Shown here one piece after another: positions 48,018 through 57,753 of a stretch of DNA of 64,000 bases. Made by a program: the position numbers and the translations under genes. The notes below the pieces were generated by a model. The model was not told the DNA's origin, did not search any database, and saw only the letters and a list, made by a program, of their open reading frames with translations. Origin of the DNA: Triglochin maritima (Eukaryota > Streptophyta > Magnoliopsida > Alismatales > Juncaginaceae); NCBI GenBank assembly GCA_963682175.1, contig OY821786.1, forward strand, positions 22,962,501-23,026,500. Reading direction: 5' to 3'. Every line of letters starts with the position of its first letter. Within the stretch, counting starts at the first letter, position 1.

Positions 48018-49475
48018 TGATTAACATCATATCATGCATATGTTTGTGTCTTTTATAGTTTAGTTTTAGGCTAAGCAATGCTACGTAACGAGATTTGTGA
48101 TTATGTTTCAGGAATAAACAGGTTTGAGAAGAAGAGACTCAAAAAGGACTTAAAAGCAAGGAAAATGACTAAGGTGCAAGTCTTATGAACTAAGATGCAA
48201 GAAAGACGGACCTGGATGTAAACCCAAACAGACTAATTAGCAAAATCAAGCACCCCACACCATCATAAGGAGTATTTTGGCAATTGGATTCGAGTCGCAA
48301 CTCAAACAAACGATTAGGGTGTACTCCAGGAGAAGAAACAAAGCTACTGAGAAGTCATAAGAAACTGGGCTGGATCCAAGAGATCCAGACCGCCAATTGG
48401 CGGTCTACTTGGCTCCGGGTCCGACCCGTCTTCTATCGGATGTGTGTTAAGCTATTTTATGCTATATTTGGTATGCGTTAAGTCCCATACCGAGGTATTG
48501 TCCCCAGTTACCTTTTTTATGGCTATAAATAGAACTCTTTCTCCTCGTTTGTGGCTATAAATAGAACTCTTTCTCCTCGTTTGTAACAGATCTCCTCTCT
48601 TGGTGGTCATCCTCTCTACTAGGAGTAAAGTTGTGGAGCAAAACTCTAGTGGAGAGAGGCTACTTGTAATGTGAGTCAACAATAAAAAATGTTTTATTAG
48701 TTAATTGTTGTTTCTTTTAGTTCTTTGCATACTTAGTTAATCATGTTTGTTAGATTAGCATGTATCTTTTCCTTAGGTTAGTGATTTGGTTGATAGGTCT
48801 TGCCATGTGTCTTTTCCTTAGATAAATTAGCATGTATCTTTTCCTTAATGTGAATGTTAGATTAATAATGTGTGAGTAGTTCCATCCCCTTTGGGGGTAG
48901 AGTTGATGTTTATACATGTCATGTAGAATGGAATGAATGCTAAATGTTGTTGTATGTGAGAAATATTAGTATGCTTGTTTGAATTAAATAGAATACTTAA
49001 CTTGATGGTTTCTGCCATAATCTTTAGGTGTATTCCATGCTTGTTTAGGTTCTTAATAACAAACTTGTTCATGCTCATATTAATCACTTAGGTTAGTGAT
49101 TTGGTTGATAGGTTTTGCCATGTGGTGCTTCTTATGCATAGCAACACTACCTACATTTGTGCTTACTGAATGCATTCATCACCATTTATTTAATGTGTAC
49201 ACACACTCCATCCCTTAGGGGTTTTCCATTCCTGATTTCTAGCTTGCTTTTATTAGTCACATAGTTTAGTTTTATTTCGTCTCGTGCTTTCATCTTCTTT
49301 GATTGTTTCATGCTAGTTTAACATAGTTTAGTTTAGTTTAGTGTAATAAATTTCTTCTCCCATCTTTTCCCACTTTCTTCGAATGAACCAGAGTCGACAC
49401 ACCTCCATGTGGATCGACCCGTATTTGCCACGTCTTCATCGATGTCGTGCACTTGAGATATTTAAAATGAACACA
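48018..49475 (+). repeat. 3' LTR of element I
   Basis: It begins TGATTAACATC and ends AATGAACACA (1458 bp). It holds the palindrome GACCGCCAATTGGCGGTC at 48388-48405. Its TATA region is exactly duplicated (48521-48552 and 48553-48584, 32 bp each). After the LTR come the bases TCAAGTTTTTGTGGCGCC, a primer-region remnant that should not follow a 3' LTR. Confidence 0.82.
48521..48584 (+). promoter_or_regulatory. Duplicated TATA region in the 3' LTR of I
   Basis: Two perfect head-to-tail 32-bp units each contain GGCTATAAATAGAACTC. Other LTRs of the group (52455, 33849, 62280) have one copy. Confidence 0.85.
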
Positions 49476-50573
49476 TCAAGTTTTTGTGGCGCCAAAAACC
49501 TTACTTTTGCGGAATTTCTTTATGAATAAAAGTTCCTTAAGTGTTGGGGCACCAAAAACCAAAATTGTTTGGGTACCCAAAACTAATGTCAAACGAGTCA
49601 AGATTGTTTGGGTACCAAAATCTTCACTTGTAGGTACTTAGAAGGATGTTGATCAGTAGCGATCGGGTCAACCAATAAAAGATCAATCATTCGAATAGAG
49701 AATAGTCTACCAAGCATGAGAAATCAAGCCCGACCAATCTTACTGTCCAGCTTGGAATGGTGAACTGAATATAATTTGGTGTACCAAAATTAAACAGTGA
49801 ACAATTGAAAATAGTTACTGGAAGTTGGGGAACGGTGATGAGAATCCTATTCAGTCAAGCGAATGCTATAATCTGACCAATCCAATTATATTGTTTCGAA
49901 CTACCATTCTATAAATGGTCGACAAAACCTGCCTAGAAATCTGCCCGAGCTTAAAGCAATTCTTACTTCGCATTGGTCCAAAATCTCACCAACTCATATT
50001 TTATAAATAGGGTATCCTGATGTTAAAGCCAACGGCTAGTAAAGCTTGAAGACTTATAAATAAGGTCTCATATCTTATTTTTGTAACTCTTGAAAACTCT
50101 CTATTTATTCGTGCTCAAAGCCAAATCCTCTTCATCTTCAGGCTGTCATCTTCCTACACTCAAAGTCAAACATCACCACTTGTATATCCATTCCAATCTT
50201 ATATCCAAGTGTTCTTAAGTTAGAGTGTTTAGCTAGATTGTGATTCAACTTCCATATCAAAGAATCAACAAATTTTAAAGCTTTGAGTAATCTTCCTCTC
50301 GGGTTGTGAGAGGAGACATAAGCAAGGTGAGGTTGTTCGCAAGGCTCGATGTTTCTAGTAGGTGTTGATCTCGACTCGGAACATAGATCGAATAGTGGAA
50401 CCATAAGCGGAGCTCGGAGGATCGAAAGAGGATTATGAGGAGGACTCGGACCGGGTGCAATGCCAAACCTCTCTAATTCTCTGGCGTCAAATTTGTGGTT
50501 TCCTTGTTTATTTTTTAATCATTTACTTAACATTTCAATTTCGCATTTAGTTCCTGATTAGAGGGTCATCGAT
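49476..50573 (+). mobile_element. Second copia-derived block, after the 3' LTR of I
   Basis: It is parallel to 37140-37851 and extends further, matching element C (6182-6960) up to GGGTCATCGATCTTAA at about 50565. It contains the K-I-V-W-V-P-K repeat, a TATA-like TTATAAATAAGG at about 50056 and a polar leader-like end. It is a copia LTR plus gag fragment with no intact gene. Confidence 0.65.
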
Positions 50574-51169
50574 CTTAAGCCAATTGGTTGGGACCTTTCA
50601 TTGAGGTCCCATGAAATACTTGACTTATGATAACACCTTAGTTTCAAGACTGACATAATCCACAAAATCTAGCTGAATTCGTTGCACACATTCTACCTAG
50701 ACGTTAGTAGAACACGAAAATGTTTATACCCTTAGACTAAAGATAATATCAGGGTCTTGATGAGAAGGACCAAAAGGAGGGAAGACAAGGGTCATAAATC
50801 TTCAACAAAACAAGAAAAGCATCACTGCACAAAGTAATGGGTGTATAGAGATCTCAAGAACATCGTCGGAGTCACTAAAGCTCCAAGTAACAACAACAAG
50901 AGACTAAATATGTCATTTCAAGGTAAAAGTAGATGTTTTAGATTGGAATTCTCAAACTATTATGGTTGTCGAAAGTACACATGATGTAGTAACTTCCACC
51001 TACACTTCTGAAAAATCTTGAAATGAATCTCCCATGTTCACTTACTCGTGCATCTCGTTAGGGACCTTTGTACACTTGATACCATTTCATTTGCATATCA
51101 TCATCTTGTTTTTAACTTGCATTAGTTTACTTATTAGGAATATGTTGCGTCCTTGTTTCGAAATGTGCA
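50574..51169 (+). other. Unassigned spacer
   Basis: About 600 bp without a supported gene. It does not match other parts of the window that I can see. It may be leader sequence of the copia fragment or 5' sequence of LINE M. Confidence 0.4.
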
Positions 51170-51926
51170 TCATATACGACCCGCACTATGGAGAATGACG
51201 GTGTCATTCAGACCCATTTCTCTAATTTATTTTCTAATGATGTGCAAGTCTCTCCTATTGATCTGACCATTGATCTTCCTCGACTTTCTGAGGCTGAGAG
51301 TACATAATTGGGTACCCCAGTTACCTTAGAGGAACTTGAGCAGGTGGTATTCCATATGAATGTTGATAAACCACCAGGACGTGATGGCTTCAACGCTATG
51401 TTTTTTCGATCCACCTCGGTGGTTGTTAAGCAGGTTATCTTCCGTGCTGTCCAAGACTTCATGTCTGGCAAGAGCATCCACTAGCAGTTCAACAAGACAA
51501 GCAACACTCTTATTCCGAAGAAAAGGTTGCCCCAGACTGTGAATGATTGTCGACCCATCTCGTTGTGTAACCTTATCTACCGTTTCATCACTAAGATCCT
51601 TGCGAATCAGTTGAAGGTCCTCGGACGGCTTGGAGGTCCTTCTCAGAGTGCCTTTGTTCCTTCAAGGCGCATCTCTGACAATATCTTGCTTCCTCGTTAG
51701 CTCTGCTATTGTTTGCATCTGGAGCAAGGGGAAGGGCGAATGTATATGAAGCTCGATCTCTGGAAGGTGTATGACTTTATCTCGTGGGACTTTTTGCTGC
51801 AGGTGCTGGCACATTTTGGGTTCTCGGTGAAATGGTGTAGGTGGATTCGTACGTGTGTCCGTGACTCCATTGTTGTCTTTTTTAATGGGTCCTTTTCTAA
51901 CTCGTTCTGGGCCAGCAATGGTCTAT
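51170..51926 (+). pseudogene. LINE M, reverse transcriptase first part
   Basis: L1-type RT segments: DGVIQTHFSNLFSNDVQVSP, then VDKPPGRDGFNAMFF, TLIPKKRLPQTVNDCRPISL, CNLIYRFITKILANQL, SQSAFVPSRRISDNILL and MYMKLDLWKVYDFISWDFLL. It has stops, for example at 51307 and 51482. It is interrupted at A-S-N-G-L by element N and continues at 59314. Confidence 0.85.
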
Positions 51927-52295
51927 TGATTGACATCATTTCATGCTCATATTTGTATCTTATATCCATTATCTTACACCTAAGCAATGCTACGTGACGA
52001 GTTTTATGTTTAGTTTTCAGGAATAAAGAGGTTTGAAGAGAAGAGCCATGAAAGGACCCAAAAGCTGGGAAAAAGGACTGAATGGTGAGATCTAGGGACC
52101 AAGATGCAAGGGAGAAGGACCTGAATGTAAGACAGAAGGACCTAAGAGCAAAACAGAATACTCCACACCATCATGGGGAGTATTTTACCAATTCTATTCG
52201 GGTCGGAGCTCCAACAAGTCGAGTAACCGCATCAAAGACCAACAATACCAGAAAGCAAAGCCCACGACAAATTCCAACACGATCCGACAATTTTG

Positions 52296-52335
52296 GACCG
52301 CCAATTGGCGGTCTTGGACCGCTAATTGGCGGTCC
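52296..52335 (+). promoter_or_regulatory. Tandem CCAAT palindromes in U3 of element N
   Basis: GACCGCCAATTGGCGGTC is self-complementary over 18 bases. Two bases on comes GACCGCTAATTGGCGGTC. Each contains CCAAT on one or both strands, and they lie about 120-140 bp before the TATA box. The same pair is at 58123-58162. Confidence 0.8.
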
Positions 52336-52454
52336 ATATTGCTCAGAATCCGTCGAAATTTCACCTGGACTTGTATTAATGTTCGTTTAGGCTATTTTTG
52401 GTATTGGTTTAGTCCCACATCGGGGGATTGTCCCCGATTAGCTTTTTCCATGCT

Positions 52455-52462
52455 TATAAATA
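52455..52462 (+). promoter_or_regulatory. TATA box of the 5' LTR of N
   Basis: TATAAATA in the context TGCTTATAAATAGAACTC, conserved in all related LTRs here. Transcription is expected to start about 30 bp downstream. The 3' LTR copy is at 58282-58289. Confidence 0.75.
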
Positions 52463-53487
52463 GAACTCTTCACCTTCCATTGTAATTACCCATTGTTTGG
52501 TGGCATTCTCTCTACTAAGGAGTGAGCCTTGAAGCAATAACTCAAGGTGGAGAAGGATGCTACCTTCAATGTGAGTCATTGTTAATAAAAGTTTATTTGT
52601 TTCTTTTAATCTTGTTTTGTTATGTTGTTTGTTTTGTGTGGGTTGTTTTACTTTGTTTAATTTCTTGTTTAGTAATTTTAGTATCTTAGTTAAATGTTTT
52701 CTTTACTTAGTCTAATCAGTAGTGTAATGAGTAGTGAGTAGTTCCATCCCCATTTGGGGGGTGGAGAAATATGTGATATAATTATGTAGTGTATTAAGTG
52801 TGTGTTATTTTTATCCATTGAGCTTTATATGATTTCCATAACCATCTAATGGGTCTCCACTCTTATCTTTGATATGCTAATGCTCTTGAATGAAGCTTAG
52901 CTTATGCTTTGATTAGTGGACCTATTTTATGGGGAATGATAAGGTTAGGATATGGATGAAGTTAATATTGGAAACACAATTTGTAATGTATGTGCTCTTG
53001 TTGCCTTTACCTTAGCTAATGTCTTGTATGTTTTAATGATGTAGTGAAATCTTAATTCATGTAGAGGCATAGTAGGGTATAGTCTTTATACTTGAGTTCA
53101 TGTAGCTTCATTCCAATTATTGTCTTGTATGTTTTAATGATGTAGTCTTATCTTAATTCATGTAGAGGCAAAGTTGGATGTAGATTTATGATTTCATGCA
53201 CTACATGTTGTGAGGAGCTTAATGAACACACACACACTTCTTTATGTTCACATTATTTCTCTACCCCTTTGGGGTTTAGTTTTATTGCTTATCTTCATTT
53301 CCTTTTGCATTCTAGTTTAGCATTGTACTGTAGTTTAGTGTAACCAATCCTTTTCTCCTTTCTTTACCCCTTGCCTTCGCACAAACCAAGTGTCGACACA
53401 CCTCCCAGTGGACGACCCGTATTTGCCACCGCTTCAACGCGGCCGTGCACTTGCGGTAGAAATATAAAACGAGATCAATCAAGTTTT

Positions 53488-53505
53488 TGGCGCCGTTGCC
53501 GGGGA
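53488..53505 (+). promoter_or_regulatory. Primer binding site of element N (tRNA-Asp)
   Basis: TGGCGCCGTTGCCGGGGA, six bases after the LTR end. This is the full tRNA-Asp-type PBS of Athila/Tat elements. Confidence 0.93.
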
Positions 53506-54603
53506 GGTGCTCTGTCCAGACCTTGGTTTGGACGATTCGAGGGGTTTTTGATTTTTTGTGTCCAGTTTTCTTAGTTTCAGGGAACCATCAGATCAAGGGG
53601 AGGCTACTGGGAAAGTTTGAGGAAGCAAGTCCAAAAACAGACCGCCAATCAGCGGTTGGAGACCGCCAATTGGCGGCCTGGTGAGGGCTTCCTGCTTCCA
53701 TTTTTTTGTGGTAGTTAGTGCTGTAACTTGTGTTATCTGGGAGTCTAATGTTGCATGTTGTGACTTCTTGTTTGCTCCCAGATCATTAATTTCAATCCCC
53801 ATTAATCAACTTGGACAATAAAACTCAAAGCAAAAGATTAGACTTCTTGCCATCTAGGTCATGCATCATATGTAGACCTTGCATGCATCTTTCTTTTCTT
53901 TGCTTTACATTTTGTCGTTGATTGCTGGAGCGAGGTACGCATTCCTTATCACTCATTCACGCATTAGGACATTCATTAGTGAGTAAGGTTTGCATCGAAA
54001 CAAGAGTGAGGTGAGTGCTTGTTTGGTGAGTTGCTTGCTAGCCTAAGATTTCAAAACATCTTTAAGGGGCATCACCTATAGTCTTCAAAGATAAGGTGGG
54101 GGATTTCATCACCCCTCCCTTAGCCCCAAAAAGCACACTCAAGTAAAGCCTTAACTAAAAGCAAGTAGACATTGGCCCTAGGAATTCGGACGCACTAGGA
54201 AAGTAATCTAGTTGAGACCGCCATGACCTGATCGGCGTTGCCTACCTTGTCGATAGTAGGAGGTACTGGATCTCCGGATCTGGTATCACTTGCTGGGCAT
54301 TGTGGTCCTCGTTGTAGGGAGGTGAGGCGTGTCGAGGCTAGTGACCTTGAAGTTAGGCGTCGTCTAGCCTAAGGACCCATTGCCTTACATTGTTTGAGCC
54401 TTGCTTGCTAGTTAGGCTTCCACCTTCACCCTGTACCCTCGCTAGCTCTAGGGATTCTTCCCTTCTCCTCTGAGTCATCTTCTTCTCACCTTCTTCTACG
54501 TTATAGTCTCCTCCCCTTTACACTCTCTGTTAGCGTTTTAGGGTCGAGTCGAGCACTTTTTGCGAGCTTAGTCTCGTGGTGGTGAGAGTGGTCGACTCGA
54601 GAG
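53506..54603 (+). other. Element N leader
   Basis: A 1.1-kb untranslated region with two CCAAT palindromes at 53640-53657 and 53661-53678 and blocks shared with the leaders of A and I. Position and symmetry make an RNA packaging or dimerisation role possible, but this is inference. No gene is seen. Confidence 0.65.
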
Positions 54604-56127
54604 TTGTTTGTTGAGATGGATGGTTACATGGGCGACCATCCATATCATTGTTGGGACCAGGATGATTCTCCCTGGTACTCCGGACCCATGCAACCTGGGG
54701 TGCCTCAGACTAACACCCCGTATGGTTGGGATAATCTTCATTGTGTGACTGAGCAATCTTCATATAGGGGTGATATGAGAGAGGCACCGACTGCTAGATC
54801 TCCATCTAGTTACGTCGGATCATATGTTGGTCATCAAACTGAGACATTGCAAGAACCTTTGGCCTCTTTCATGCATGTGGTAGAAGACATGAGTGCACCG
54901 GTGGCTCCAGTAGCCGTACCGTGTCGCTGTTGTGGGTTGAGTGGTCATGTTTGCGGGGAATGTCCTTATGTTCCCTCAGAGCCTGAGTATGAGCATACTT
55001 TTTCCCAAAATGCTCAGTATGACCATTACGCATCCGCGTACAACCCGAGAAGGATGGATTCATGGGGAGACAATTCTTATTCAAATTCTTATACATCACT
55101 CCCACCCCAGTACCCTCCTTCTGAATATCCTGAATTCTACCAACACCCCACGACCAATCATTGGACTCATTCTCAGCCCATCACCAACCAACCCATCCAT
55201 TTCCCAAATTCTGACATGAACCTCACAGTTGACCCCAAACTTGATTCTTTGAAACAAACTCTCCAAACATTCATGGAAACCACACAAAATTTATTGAAGT
55301 CCAACTTGAATTCCTTGCAAACCATGGAAATGCAAGTGAGCCAGATGACACAGCAATTCCATGAACGTGAGGAGGGTAACTTTTCTTGTCAACATGAGGA
55401 GTCATCTTTTGATATCGAACCACCACCACATCCAAAAATTCAAAGCACAATCTTTAAAAGTCAAACTCCTAGTCAGTCTGAGGGACTTGGGGTTTCAATT
55501 CACGATCACTTAGTGGAGGATTCGATTCAAATTGAGAATAACTTGGACCAGTTTCATTATGAGTCGGCACATGATTGTGCCTTATCTTTTTGTCCTGTGG
55601 CCCTTGAGCCACATGATCTTCATGTTGTGCCTCTTAAGGACTCACCTCTGGTGGAGCAAGAGCTCCCTAGTACCCTCAATTTCAAACAACCTGATGAGAG
55701 TTTGCCTCTCACTATTGTTCCTGATCATCTTGGAAATGATGGAACATCAAACAACTACATTGCTCATGAGGGTACTAGGAGTTCCTTGGAGGATACTTTG
55801 GGTATGAGACCCACTTCCTGTTCTCCTGGTGAGTTGGACATGCATAACGAGGTGCTTGACCTCGTTCCGACCCACCAGCCTGTTGGTTGGAGAGTTTGGA
55901 TTGATGATCATAACTTCAGTTCCGCAACGGGAGATATTTTTCTTCCGTTGCCCCTTATTTCCCAAACTCTCGAGAGGTTCAAGCTCTTTCAGTTTGATCC
56001 TTTGAATGAGACGCCTTTGCGTCCAATTCATGAACCTCTCATTTCATCTGGTGCTCTTTGTGAAGGGGGCCCACGCATGCGTATTCTGGCCCCGCGTGGT
56101 GTCATGTTCCCTTTCCAAGTGCATTGA
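54604..56127 (+). CDS. Gag-like protein of element N (507 codons), no enzyme domains
   Basis: The uninterrupted frame starts MFVEMDGYMGDHPYHCWDQD (a second Met at residue 5 is also possible) and ends RGVMFPFQVH. It holds a perfect zinc knuckle CX2CX4HX4C (CRCCGLSGHVCGEC, about residues 102-115), an Asn/Tyr/Pro-rich section (about 130-190), a helical stretch with MEMQVSQMTQQFHEREE (about 240-260), an acidic spacer, and a tail with QPVGWRVWIDDHNFS (about 425-440). The capsid domain seen in A and I is absent, as are protease and all pol domains. Expected role: binding element RNA in particles built with another element's proteins. The part around SLPLTIVPDHL resembles the PR-RT spacer of I. Confidence 0.92.
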   Translation: MFVEMDGYMGDHPYHCWDQDDSPWYSGPMQPGVPQTNTPYGWDNLHCVTEQSSYRGDMREAPTARSPSSYVGSYVGHQTETLQEPLASFMHVVEDMSAPVAPVAVPCRCCGLSGHVCGECPYVPSEPEYEHTFSQNAQYDHYASAYNPRRMDSWGDNSYSNSYTSLPPQYPPSEYPEFYQHPTTNHWTHSQPITNQPIHFPNSDMNLTVDPKLDSLKQTLQTFMETTQNLLKSNLNSLQTMEMQVSQMTQQFHEREEGNFSCQHEESSFDIEPPPHPKIQSTIFKSQTPSQSEGLGVSIHDHLVEDSIQIENNLDQFHYESAHDCALSFCPVALEPHDLHVVPLKDSPLVEQELPSTLNFKQPDESLPLTIVPDHLGNDGTSNNYIAHEGTRSSLEDTLGMRPTSCSPGELDMHNEVLDLVPTHQPVGWRVWIDDHNFSSATGDIFLPLPLISQTLERFKLFQFDPLNETPLRPIHEPLISSGALCEGGPRMRILAPRGVMFPFQVH

Positions 56128-57738
56128 CCCACTCTTGAGGTTCCCATTTGATGTCTTTTGACAAATGAAGATGGAAACTTATGTTTGTACATAGTTATAT
56201 ATATATAAAAAAAGAGTTCAATAAAAGACTCCTTTAGTGAGCATCGATTGTTGTGGGCCCCAACCCTTGTGTACTTGGGCCCCAATTTCTTCACGTATTT
56301 ATCTCCCTTCTTCAGCTTCTCATAGGTTTTGAGGGAATTTGGGTTTGTGTCCATCAACATGACCCCGAACGTCCCTTTGTACTTCATGTTGGTGAGATCT
56401 TTCCTTTTTCATGCATGTATCCATGTAGTATCTTGTTCACATTCATTGAGGACAATGCATGAAGTAGGTGTGGGGGGGTGTTTTACGTGTGTACATATTC
56501 GAGTCTTTTTCCTTTGGTTTTCTTTTTTTTGTGTGTACTGCTAGGGTCATGTTAGTGTGCCGCATTTAACATTGATATATCTGCTTGCCATGATCCTTGG
56601 GTGACTTGTCTTCTTTTGCTTGCCGAGTGCTTTAAAATTTTCACATTTCTTTCAAAATCTTCATGTATTTGCGAAAGAAAATGTTTTGTAGGTTTTTGCG
56701 TGTGTTTAGCATGTGCAAAACCGTTGAGAGGCAAAGTAAAAAGAAAGATCCCAAAATTGTCTTGAACTTGATGCATTATGATTTCTAGTTTACTGGCTTT
56801 AGGTCTTATCGAGTCGTTAGGATGCACCCCGGTTTTCCCTCGGGGGGTGTGTAATCATAGGGTTTCAGCACTCAAACATTTAAAGAAGTCCACCCTGAAC
56901 CTAGTGAGTCAAATAATTCGTGTCTGTTAGTATAAGGAAGTTTGTCGTAGTCAAGGGCCCTTAATATCTTTTTGTGAAACTTAAGTGTAGGGGTTTTGGT
57001 TCCCATGTAGATAAATGAATAAATAAGTGGTGTTCTCTCTTCTCACACGGCTCCTATCACTCGGGAAAGTAGGTCTGAGGGGACTTTGTGCCTGGTGCTT
57101 TCGAGACATCTGACTTGGGATGCACCGACCGAACTCCCGTTACACGGGTGGTAGGGATCGCCCTATGTGGAGATTTGGGGGAAGGTGTACGTGATAGTGT
57201 AAGTCCTCATAGGCAATGATGCACGAAACCTGACCCTGGGAGAATCAAACACCAACCAATAAATGCTCCAAAGAAAAAGAAAAAAAAAGGAAGAAAAGAA
57301 AATGAAAAAAAAGAAAAGAAAAGAAGAGTCAAATAAGAACCAAAATGGACTTTACACTTTGTTTCACATTCAGAAGTTAAGGTTGCCCATGTCTTTCACT
57401 TAATTCCTTAGTTAACTCTCACGAATAACTCATTAGGCTAGGTGTGTGGACTGATTACATATATAGAGTCGACCCGTAGTATTACCGCATTCCATGATCG
57501 ACAAAATAAGTCCAACGAGTCGTGTAGCTAGATTGATTAATGCATCTTGTTCGGATTTTGTGGGTATATCCGCTGAAAACCCTCAGGAGACACCACTCCT
57601 CCTCCTTGGCAACAAGGAGGTTTAACGGCTTGTTGCACATGCTAAGTGCAACCGTGATTCCTACGAAAGTGAGTTAGGATTTCTTGTTTCTCGTTTGTTT
57701 TTCTCTTTCTTTGTTTTGCTCGAGACTAGCAAAAACTT
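56128..57738 (+). other. Element N 3' non-coding region
   Basis: About 1.6 kb, closely related to 44995-48000 of I (for example GTGAGCATCGATTGTTGTGG, TTACACGGGTGGTAGGGAT and GGTATATCCGCTGAAAACCC). There is a purine-rich stretch at 57268-57330. No gene is seen. Confidence 0.75.
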
Positions 57739-57753
57739 AGGTGTGGGGGTATT
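57739..57753 (+). promoter_or_regulatory. Polypurine tract of element N
   Basis: AGGTGTGGGGGTATT directly before the 3' LTR. The same tract occurs before the 3' LTRs of I and E. Confidence 0.85.

Larger units (their letters stand above)
33343..49475 (+). mobile_element. Element I: Athila-like Ty3/gypsy element with all pol domains, degenerate
   Basis: The order is LTR (33343-37139, split by LINE J), copia-derived block (37140-37851), leader, gag, PR, RT, RNase H, INT, 3' non-coding region (with solo LTR L) and LTR (48018-49475). The domain order PR-RT-RH-INT and the D-x-R-x-L-N-A and NEHNELIPTRV motifs place it in the Athila group. Many stops and changed catalytic residues show it is dead. 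No matching target duplication was found: tttgc on the left, tcaag on the right. Confidence 0.8.
51927..53481 (+). repeat. 5' LTR of element N
   Basis: TGATTGACATC to GAGATCAATCA, 1555 bp. U3 holds two adjacent CCAAT palindromes (52296-52313 perfect, 52317-52334 with one mismatch) and a TATA box at 52455-52462. The 102-codon frame at 52082-52390 lies across U3, is repeated in the other LTR and has no domain, so it is not taken as a gene. Confidence 0.96.

Noticed and set aside
33343..49475. Element I as a simple insertion with TSD
   Set aside because: Flanking pentamers differ and copia sequence overlaps on both sides; a rearrangement is needed.
52082..52390. 102-codon frame, found again identically at 57909-58217
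   Set aside because: It lies wholly inside the U3/R part of the N LTRs, carries the palindrome and has no domain. Identity follows from LTR identity, not from coding.
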